Position numbers and translations under genes: made by a program
Part shown: piece by piece, positions 57,370-64,000 of the stretch
Numbering within the stretch: position 1 is the stretch's first letter
Layout: each line of letters starts with the position of its first letter
Assembly (NCBI GenBank): GCA_003280085.1
Contig: QCFY01000004.1
Span: 1 to 64,000, forward strand
DNA: 64,000 nucleotides
Direction of reading: 5' to 3'
DNA from: Prochlorococcus sp. AG-363-O06
GTDB taxonomy: Bacteria; Cyanobacteriota; Cyanobacteriia; PCC-6307; Cyanobiaceae
Notes under the pieces: generated by a model
What the model was told of the DNA's origin: nothing
Seen by the model: only the letters and a program-made list of their open reading frames with translations
The model's database searches: none

Positions 57370-59100
57370 TCATTCAGTAGGCAGATTCATTGAATTTGGT
57401 GTTAGGAAAAGGTCTGCACTTATTCGGGCCCTGGTCAACGCTGTATAAATTAATCTTTTTGCATATTCTTCCTCTTGTGAAGCTAAAGCACTTTTCTTGT
57501 TTTGTGGTGCTGTTCTGTCTGGCCATAAAAGAAGTACTTTTTTAGCTTCACTTCCTTGTGCTTTGTGGATCGTCATTGCTAGAGCAGGCTCGATTTGTCT
57601 GATACGTGTGGGGTGGATTAAGACAGGTATGAAATTTTGAGATTCTGAAAAGGTTTGAAAAATTAACTGGCGATTATCTCCATTGCCGATAAGAATACCT
57701 ATATCACCATTTGCAAGACCTAATTCAGGTTGGTTTGCTCCACAAATTATTGGTGTTCCTTCAGGCCAGTTTTTAAAATCATTTTCAAAACCATTTCCTA
57801 ATAGCTCTCGATGAAGATGATTGACTCCCCAGTGACCACTCCTTCTTGGACAAAGAACAATTAAATCTTCTAAGAGTGAGAATATTTTTAGAATGTCTAT
57901 TTTCTTTCTGCTAATGAGGTCATGCTTATCGACTGAATTTGAAGAGTTTAGATTGATGGTCTGGGCAAGGTCTTTAAGTTTTGAATAGTGTTCCTGAATA
58001 GTTTTTAGAGCCAAATAAGGAATGACCTTGGGTTTGCAAATAAAGCTTTTAATATTAGATTCAATCGGTAAATTTGAGATAAATTGCCAGCATGATGATA
58101 TAGGTTGTTCTGTAATTAAACTAGTAAGAGAAGCAAGAGCTCCTTGATTCCTATAGACTTTATTTAGGCGAATTGAGCTGTTTGTGAATTGCTTAATGAC
58201 ATCTTTTTTTTGCAGATGATGCCAAATGGAACCACTCCCAATAGGAGGCAATTGATTCTGATCTCCTACTAAAACCAGTTGGCAATTCTCAGGCAATGCA
58301 TCCAATAGTGCTTTCATTAAGGCTAATTCCACCATTGACATCTCATCAATTACAAGTAAGTCAACTGGTAAAGGATTCTTTTTATTTCGATTAAAACCTC
58401 CTGGTATTGCATCGAGATAGCTATGCAGTGTTTTACAGGAGGCATTTGATAGAGATTCTTTATTATGATGATCTAATGTCTCCAAATTCGCGTGTAGGGT
58501 GTCTTTTAGTCGGCGTGTGGCCTTGCCAGTCGGTGCAGTAAGACCTATTTTTAGATTAGGATTAAGCCAAAGAGCTCTTTCCAAAATACTTATTACTGTT
58601 CTTGTTTTTCCAGTTCCTGGACCACCACTTAGCAGAATGACGCTTTTTGTTTCTATCGCTAGAACAGCATTCTGTTGCTCTTGGCTTAGTTCTTGATTAA
58701 TTGATGGAATTATTTCTTTTTTTTGGCTCTGAAAAGTTGTTATTTCTTTAGTTGATCTCTTTATCAATCCACTTATCACTTTTTCCAAATCATCATGCCA
58801 TCTTTTCCACCTGAGTTGATTCCCAACCAGAACCATCGGAGGACTTTCACCATCTAACCAACCACTGTTTTCAAGAGCATCCTTATGTGCTTTTGGCCAA
58901 CCTTTTTCTTTGATTTCATCTGGGGGCTGATTTAAACTTAAATCAACTTCCAGTCCACCTTTTAGTAATGCTCCAATCATTGCATTGACTAGATCTTCAA
59001 GATAAGGTGATGGTTTGTTGGGAGGCATCCGTTTCAGCAATGTTTTATAGAGTGCTGATGAGAGATTTTGAGATTCGCCTATAGAATTGTGTTGACTCAT
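57370..59100 (-). CDS. recD: Exodeoxyribonuclease V alpha subunit
   Basis: RecD is the fast 5'-3' helicase of the RecBCD complex, which resects double-strand breaks. In 576 residues the N-terminal domain (1-145) is followed by Walker A LSGGPGTGKTRTVI (about 157-170), Walker B LLVIDEMSMVE, LVGDQNQLPPIGSG and the C-terminal AMTIHKAQGSEAKKVLLLW with YTALTRARI. Its ATG overlaps the recB stop by 4 nt, so RecB and RecD are made together. Confidence 0.93.
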   Translation of the reverse strand: MSQHNSIGESQNLSSALYKTLLKRMPPNKPSPYLEDLVNAMIGALLKGGLEVDLSLNQPPDEIKEKGWPKAHKDALENSGWLDGESPPMVLVGNQLRWKRWHDDLEKVISGLIKRSTKEITTFQSQKKEIIPSINQELSQEQQNAVLAIETKSVILLSGGPGTGKTRTVISILERALWLNPNLKIGLTAPTGKATRRLKDTLHANLETLDHHNKESLSNASCKTLHSYLDAIPGGFNRNKKNPLPVDLLVIDEMSMVELALMKALLDALPENCQLVLVGDQNQLPPIGSGSIWHHLQKKDVIKQFTNSSIRLNKVYRNQGALASLTSLITEQPISSCWQFISNLPIESNIKSFICKPKVIPYLALKTIQEHYSKLKDLAQTINLNSSNSVDKHDLISRKKIDILKIFSLLEDLIVLCPRRSGHWGVNHLHRELLGNGFENDFKNWPEGTPIICGANQPELGLANGDIGILIGNGDNRQLIFQTFSESQNFIPVLIHPTRIRQIEPALAMTIHKAQGSEAKKVLLLWPDRTAPQNKKSALASQEEEYAKRLIYTALTRARISADLFLTPNSMNLPTE

Positions 59101-62100
59101 TTGCCACCTTCTTTTAAAACTTGATCAAGTAGCAACACACGTTCTATAGGTGCTTTTTCGACAATTAAACCAGGTGTAAATGCCTTATTATTTTGTTGGC
59201 TCATTGCCTCTGAGCCAGGTACACCTCTAAGAAATACATATATATATCCGCCAAGATGCTCAAAAGGTGAATAATTTCGAAGCCTCCATTTAAGAAAACG
59301 GTGAAGGGCTACTAAGTATAAATGTGCTTGTAATGGATAGTGGTGTAAAACCATTTGATTTTCCATGGCTTGAGCACTGTAATTGTGTGGTCCACATTCA
59401 ACTAAATTTCCTTCTGAGTCATGATTACCAACCCAGTTGCTTTTCCAATCTGTAACCCACCAACGCGCTTTTTTAGTGTTTTCATTATCAGCAAAGACAA
59501 GGTCTATTGACCCAGTAAGAAATCCTTGACTGATAACTTTTAAAGATTCAACTTCTTTTGCATAATTGGCGGAAAATTTTGCTAAAGGGTTTTTTCTAAA
59601 TGTATTCGCAATATCTATAGCAGTAATGGGTTTTTTTTCATGTGCGAGAGGAAGATCAAACCTCATCTCACGTATTCCTCGGTTAGTATTTATCTGGTCA
59701 AAACTCAAGTTTCCAAGTGGTCCCCCAATTGGCGTAGACAATAGATTTGATAGGCCTTCTTGCACAGCATTAGTTAGACTGCAATCCAGTCCTGCTTTTA
59801 AAAGCTCTTCTTCAATTATTTGCTTTGAGGAATCTTCTTTAGGTGAGTCAGTGTATTCGATCCGCTCTAGAATTTTATGTAGACATTCACCTGCAGCTGT
59901 GCCTCGTGGGAATTTTGCTAAAGGTCCGTTTATAGGCCATAGGTTTTTTTTAGATGGCATTGAATTGTGGTTGTTCAACCTTTCATTTTCAATAGACCTA
60001 GGCAATTCTTTGTTGCTTAGGTCAGTATCTTTACCTTCTTCAAGGGCTATTGGATCTAAATAAATTTTGTGTTCGTCTGAGTTGAGGTTGGCTATCCATG
60101 AGGAATAACTACTTCTACCCCAGTGCTTCTCAAGTCTCCTTTGTGGCAAGGGGCCCAAAGAAAGACTACCAGTTGGCTGAGGTTGGACCCATTGCCCTTT
60201 AAGTTGCTTATGTTCTGATGCGCTGAGTGTGATCGGGATGTCATTGTCCAGAAACCTACTTTTCATTTCCATATGAGATAGTCTCTGAAGTCTCTCTTGA
60301 GAGGATTTATTTCCAAAAATAAAATTGCTTAATGGATTACCTTCTTGGTTGGCTGCTAGTGCCCAGAAAATTATTAATTCATATTTGGCACGTGTCATTG
60401 CCACATAAGACAATCTCTCGGCTTCTTGGATTGCAGATATTTTAGCTTTGTTGAATGCAATTTTACCCGCACCCCAATTATTATTCAGGGCTATCAACCA
60501 ATTCTTCTCATTCTCTATCCGCCATAACGGACCTTTTGGGATGGGGGGAGCTTCCCATAGATATGGACATATAACTACTCGATATTCAAGGCCTTTGCTT
60601 CTATGTATAGTTACTATATTGATTGCACTATTTGAGACGTCGCTATTTGGTTGTCGATTATCACTTACTGGTGCTGAAGGTTGTATTCGTTGTTGTCTGA
60701 GCCATCTTGCTGCACCTGTCGCATCTAACTCCTTTAGATGAATTGCTTCTTGTACCAATTGGGCACATTGTTGAAGGTCGCCAAGCATCCTCCCTCTTTC
60801 TGAAAGGTTTGCAATGGTCTCACTTTCTAATAATTCTCCGAGGCAACCCAAAAGGCCCTTTCTATTTAAACTATTGCTCCAGTCTCTAAAACGGTTTGAT
60901 AATTCGTCAATTTCATCACTGACTTCAGCGGCTGTTAATCTTTTTGCTGACCATTGCATGAGGTCAGAGCATGCAACGAGTCGGATGGCCTTTGTATTAC
61001 TTGGACTTGCAAGACAGTTTAGAAACCATTGCAACATTCTTGAGGCTTTACTAGTAAGAACGTCTCCTTGACTAACAAGTCGGCTAGGCAGTTTAGTTTT
61101 TGCTAATGATGAACGAATCTTTTCTGCTTGGCTATGTCGGCTGACTAGTACACATATGTCTGAGGGTGTAATTTGTGTTTGATTTTTTAATACATCTAAG
61201 ACACAGTTGGCTACAGCAACTGGTATTAGTTCTTCAACTTTACTTTTAGGTTGTAAAACAGAGCAGGCCTCTTTTTTAACATCCCCAATGCTATTCACTG
61301 TTATTAACTTTAGGGGATGCTGCTCATCTGGTATGGTCCTAGGATCTTCATCTGCCCTAGATATTAATGCTGGTACTTTTAATTGCGAATGAATAAGCCC
61401 AGGAGCCATGAATTTGTTAAGTGCATTCATTAGAGAACTTGAGGCCCGAAAATTCTCCACTAGGACGTCTATTCGATCTACTTCATTGCGTACATTTATG
61501 TATGTATTTAGATCTCCACCTCTGAAACTGTAAATTGCTTGTTTGGGATCGCCTACCATTAGAAGTAGATGTTCACTACTAAGTCCAAAAGCTTGTTTGA
61601 GTATTCTCCATTGGACTGGATCAGTGTCTTGGAATTCATCTATAAGTGCAACTCGATATTTATTGCGCACTTTCTTTAATAGTTGTGAGACCATTTGAGG
61701 ACTAGATTTTCTAGTAGCAGGCAAAGGGTCTAAGGTCCTAATTAAATCTCCATAACTCATTACACCAATTTCTTTTCTTCGTTCATTTAGGGTTTTATAG
61801 GTCCAATGCAAAGCATGACACCAAACTAATTCAGCTGGTTTATCCCATAAATCAGCAATTGCTTTATGCAATATTGGATTTGATAGAGATTCACTTTTTT
61901 CACCATTCCTAGAGATTGCTGCAGAAAAAATTCCAGGGTGGTAATAATTTCCTAATATTTTCTGAGCCCGTATGTCTCCATAATAGATTTTATCTTCTTT
62001 GATTAGATTCTTTTTATTCAGCTTCAATTCTTCAATCCATTCATTAATCAATTGATAACGATCTGTTTTAGGCTTAGGGCTAAAAGGTTTTGTATTTGAT

Positions 62101-62900
62101 AGCCCTTGATTTCTCCAATAAGTAGCAAAGTCCCTTAGGCCTAGTTCTAGGGCCTTACCGTCTGTTCTCCATTGAGCGACAAAGTTTCCCCATAATTGAT
62201 CTAGGGATTGTTCAAAGTAATTGGCTAATTGTTCTGAGGCATTGAGCTTTACAATGTCTCTTTTAAGTTCAAGACTTGGATCACTATCTATTTTGGTGAG
62301 ATTATCTTCCAAATTTTCAATACTTAGACCTGCATCGATGAGACCTTTTAAATCTTCAGGATGTAGCCCTAAGACTTGCTCTTTCCAATATGCATGAACT
62401 GTTTCAATGATAAGTTGTTTGCTGTCTCCTTCCAAGCTAGGTCGTATTGGTGTTTCACTTTCTAATGAGTTACGTAGGATAGTACGTCTACAGAAGCCGT
62501 GTATCGTTGTTATGTCGGCTCTGTCAAGACCATCTAGTGCTTCTAATAACCTACTTGCATAAATTGATCGTCTATTTGCTGGATGACCATAACTTTCAAG
62601 CCATTCTTTTAGAACCTCATCTTTTGAGTTGTTAACTGTTGTTGTCTCTAAACCTTCTAATGCCATTGATAAACGTTCGCTAATTCTTGCTTTTAACTCT
62701 GCAGCTGAAGCTTCTGTAAAAGTTACTACTAAAATTTCATTTATTGAGTGGTTACCTTCAGTGATTAATCGGAGTACTAAGTGAGCAAGAGCAAAGGTTT
62801 TTCCTGTCCCTGCACTAGCTTCTATTAATCTGTTGCCTGGCTTGAGAGGGTACTCATTTGCATTAAACCTTATTCCTACTTGTTGACTTTTGTGATTCAT
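59097..62900 (-). CDS. recB: Exodeoxyribonuclease V beta subunit
   Basis: RecB provides the 3'-5' helicase and the single nuclease of RecBCD. Residues 1-850 form the UvrD-like helicase: EASAGTGKTFALAHLVL at about 27-43, TTIHGFC, VALIDEFQDTDPVQW, LMVGDPKQAIYSFRGG, then VTIHRSKGLEYRVVI and YVAMTRAKYEL. The C-terminal nuclease keeps GECLHKILERI, GSIDLVFAD, WWVTDWKSNWVG (catalytic Asp and Lys) and YPLQAHLYLVAL. Length 1267 is normal. The recC gene is not adjacent; upstream lies an unrelated methyltransferase-like gene. Confidence 0.95.
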   Translation of the reverse strand: MNHKSQQVGIRFNANEYPLKPGNRLIEASAGTGKTFALAHLVLRLITEGNHSINEILVVTFTEASAAELKARISERLSMALEGLETTTVNNSKDEVLKEWLESYGHPANRRSIYASRLLEALDGLDRADITTIHGFCRRTILRNSLESETPIRPSLEGDSKQLIIETVHAYWKEQVLGLHPEDLKGLIDAGLSIENLEDNLTKIDSDPSLELKRDIVKLNASEQLANYFEQSLDQLWGNFVAQWRTDGKALELGLRDFATYWRNQGLSNTKPFSPKPKTDRYQLINEWIEELKLNKKNLIKEDKIYYGDIRAQKILGNYYHPGIFSAAISRNGEKSESLSNPILHKAIADLWDKPAELVWCHALHWTYKTLNERRKEIGVMSYGDLIRTLDPLPATRKSSPQMVSQLLKKVRNKYRVALIDEFQDTDPVQWRILKQAFGLSSEHLLLMVGDPKQAIYSFRGGDLNTYINVRNEVDRIDVLVENFRASSSLMNALNKFMAPGLIHSQLKVPALISRADEDPRTIPDEQHPLKLITVNSIGDVKKEACSVLQPKSKVEELIPVAVANCVLDVLKNQTQITPSDICVLVSRHSQAEKIRSSLAKTKLPSRLVSQGDVLTSKASRMLQWFLNCLASPSNTKAIRLVACSDLMQWSAKRLTAAEVSDEIDELSNRFRDWSNSLNRKGLLGCLGELLESETIANLSERGRMLGDLQQCAQLVQEAIHLKELDATGAARWLRQQRIQPSAPVSDNRQPNSDVSNSAINIVTIHRSKGLEYRVVICPYLWEAPPIPKGPLWRIENEKNWLIALNNNWGAGKIAFNKAKISAIQEAERLSYVAMTRAKYELIIFWALAANQEGNPLSNFIFGNKSSQERLQRLSHMEMKSRFLDNDIPITLSASEHKQLKGQWVQPQPTGSLSLGPLPQRRLEKHWGRSSYSSWIANLNSDEHKIYLDPIALEEGKDTDLSNKELPRSIENERLNNHNSMPSKKNLWPINGPLAKFPRGTAAGECLHKILERIEYTDSPKEDSSKQIIEEELLKAGLDCSLTNAVQEGLSNLLSTPIGGPLGNLSFDQINTNRGIREMRFDLPLAHEKKPITAIDIANTFRKNPLAKFSANYAKEVESLKVISQGFLTGSIDLVFADNENTKKARWWVTDWKSNWVGNHDSEGNLVECGPHNYSAQAMENQMVLHHYPLQAHLYLVALHRFLKWRLRNYSPFEHLGGYIYVFLRGVPGSEAMSQQNNKAFTPGLIVEKAPIERVLLLDQVLKEGGK

Positions 62901-63002
62901 TTTTCAGAAACCTGCTTTATTTTGCTTCGCATAATCCCATGGTTACTATCAAACACAAAGCAATCTCCAGAGGTTGTGATTGATTAGAGTAAATATACAT
63001 AC

Positions 63003-63563
63003 TTATGACCGCCAATCAAGCAGAGGTAAATATGGAATTATTGCAGAAGTTCTGTTCATATATATCTTGTACTCTGGATGTAGCTGAATAAGCTTTGCTT
63101 CTTCTCTATGGGCTTTCCCCTTTAAAAGAAGGCATAATAAAATAAATAGTAATACATGCAGTAAACTTCCTATCGCAATTGTTATTCCTATAGAACAAAT
63201 CAAAAGTGATTGATATAGAGGATGTCGACAATATCTATAAGCAATAGTTGTTACTAGATCTGCGCCTTGCTTTGGATCTGGAAGTGGACTAAGGCTTTTG
63301 CCAAGGCTATAGAATGCTATGCATGCAAGCAAAGTTCCTAGTAGAAAGATAAAAGAACCAAAATACCTTATAGAAATTGGCCAATCGATTCCAATATCAC
63401 CTGGTTCAGGATAGGCCTTCAATAAGTGGAATGTGATTAAAATTATTTGGCCAACCAACCACCACTCTCCTTTTCTATTGTTGACCAACCCAGCCCAAGT
63501 AAGTTCCCAGCCTGAAAATGCTATAAGGAAGTCCTTGGCGGAGTTTTTGCTTGGTTGCTCCAA
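63003..63563 (-). CDS. Isoprenylcysteine carboxyl methyltransferase-like membrane protein
   Basis: This is a 186-residue protein with about four to five membrane helices. The C-terminal half has the ICMT/PEMT pattern: YRYCRHPLYQSLLI, later REEAKLIQLHPEYKIYMNRTSAIIP, where the His-Pro and Glu-Glu residues contact S-adenosylmethionine. No protein prenylation is known in cyanobacteria, so the acceptor may be a small isoprenoid or lipid. The start TTG at 63563 is tentative. The gene is separate from recB, which starts 102 nt downstream of its stop. Confidence 0.8.
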   Translation of the reverse strand: MEQPSKNSAKDFLIAFSGWELTWAGLVNNRKGEWWLVGQIILITFHLLKAYPEPGDIGIDWPISIRYFGSFIFLLGTLLACIAFYSLGKSLSPLPDPKQGADLVTTIAYRYCRHPLYQSLLICSIGITIAIGSLLHVLLFILLCLLLKGKAHREEAKLIQLHPEYKIYMNRTSAIIPYLPLLDWRS

Positions 63564-63721
63564 TTCTGTGTATAAAAAACATTAATTATGAGCTTATACT
63601 TGTTTTTGATGACTTTTCTCTTCATTAAATAAATACAACTAAAGTTATTCCTCCTACTAAGGAAATTGAGTTTAATGTTCTTCTTTGAGTAAAGGTTTTA
63701 AAGATTATTAATAGTCTGAAT

Positions 63722-64000
63722 TTAGTTCTTTGTCTTTTCAAGATTCTCGAAAATAGGACTATATAGTGCGTTTATTGCACTTCGAAATCCTTTGCTATTG
63801 ATTATATCTGATGCTTCACAGTCCTCTCCAAAACAAATCTGCATTTCTGGTCTATTTCTCTCTCCTTTTAATGAGTATGTCCCATTCCATACTGTCTCAA
63901 ACTCCTTAATAGAATCAGCTGAGCCGTCTATATTTTTTGACACATAGGCCCAACCACTCTCAGGTGGGACAGGCCAGCACTTTGTCATTCCATGCGTTGC
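63722..64000 (-). CDS. Hypothetical protein, partial at the right edge
   Basis: The frame ending at 63722 is open to the window edge, so the start cannot be decided. An internal ATG at 63988 would give 88 residues (MTKCWPVPPESGWAYVS onward). There are several cysteines (TKCWP, ICFGEDCEAS) and no recognised motif. The even composition and use of WPVPPESGW suggest a real, probably extracytoplasmic protein. Possibly the visible part is the C-terminus of a longer gene. Confidence 0.5.
   Translation of the reverse strand, partial: ATHGMTKCWPVPPESGWAYVSKNIDGSADSIKEFETVWNGTYSLKGERNRPEMQICFGEDCEASDIINSKGFRSAINALYSPIFENLEKTKN

Overview
The window looks like ordinary chromosome from a marine picocyanobacterium, most likely a Prochlorococcus of a low-light lineage. 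Four things point there. The DNA is AT-rich and tightly packed, with many 4-nt gene overlaps and TTG/GTG starts. Photosynthesis genes are present (PsbP, PetH, lycopene cyclase, GGPP synthase, cytochrome cM, a CURT1/CAAD protein). The clock kinase SasA is encoded. The small RNA Yfr1 lies between trxA and guaB, its known position in this group. PetH carries a membrane segment where phycobilisome-containing cyanobacteria have a CpcD-like linker domain, which fits Prochlorococcus better than marine Synechococcus. The strain assignment is inference; no rRNA is present. I see no phage, IS element, CRISPR array or plasmid-like segment.

Layout. 1-5.4 kb (minus strand): serine hydrolase (cut by the edge), TrmJ-like methylase, cytochrome cM, RsmD, HisH, TrxA, Yfr1, GuaB3 and a CAAD/CURT1-like membrane protein. 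5.6-9.5 kb (plus): gyrA overlapping a lycopene cyclase. 9.4-14.2 kb: a GH57 glucan enzyme (minus), then leuA and three small genes (plus). 14.3-20.3 kb: a membrane HD phosphodiesterase (minus), then folD, crtE, a DUF212 protein and a RecD-like helicase. 20.3-28 kb: cobyrinate amidation, the opcA/zwf pair, petH, an SRPBCC protein, tRNA-Glu and sasA. 28-36 kb: secreted and hypothetical genes, prs, malQ, a RodZ-like protein, a pseudouridine synthase and a UbiB kinase. 36-44.4 kb: a PLP decarboxylase-fold enzyme, cdsA, an LmeA-like protein, an alpha/beta hydrolase, a GldA-like dehydrogenase, clpC and a GNAT. 44.5-50 kb: a six-gene operon lysA-cdaA-uppS-bioB-trhO-orf. 50-64 kb: lipA/recR, psbP, an ABC exporter, an RRM protein, a DEAD-box helicase with a small secreted-protein gene, recD/recB, an isoprenylcysteine-methyltransferase-like protein and a partial gene at the edge.

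How the genes connect. OpcA and Zwf feed NADPH through the oxidative pentose phosphate path, beside PetH which makes NADPH in the light, with the clock kinase SasA close by. CdaA and the 7TM-HD protein are a plausible synthesis/degradation pair for c-di-AMP. The RRM protein and DEAD-box helicase form an RNA-handling neighbourhood of the kind induced by cold in cyanobacteria. RecB and RecD are adjacent but RecC is not here.

I did not find a clearly new multi-gene system. The most useful anomalies are: recR, whose conserved N-terminus has no ATG, GTG or TTG start; a perfect 20-bp inverted repeat in which the convergent psbP and ABC-exporter genes both end; a 79-nt convergent coding overlap between malQ and a RodZ-like gene; a small secreted cysteine protein translationally coupled to the DEAD-box helicase; and a possible 34-codon ORF hidden in the gap upstream of the GH57 gene. 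All functional calls come from reading motifs by eye, without database searches.
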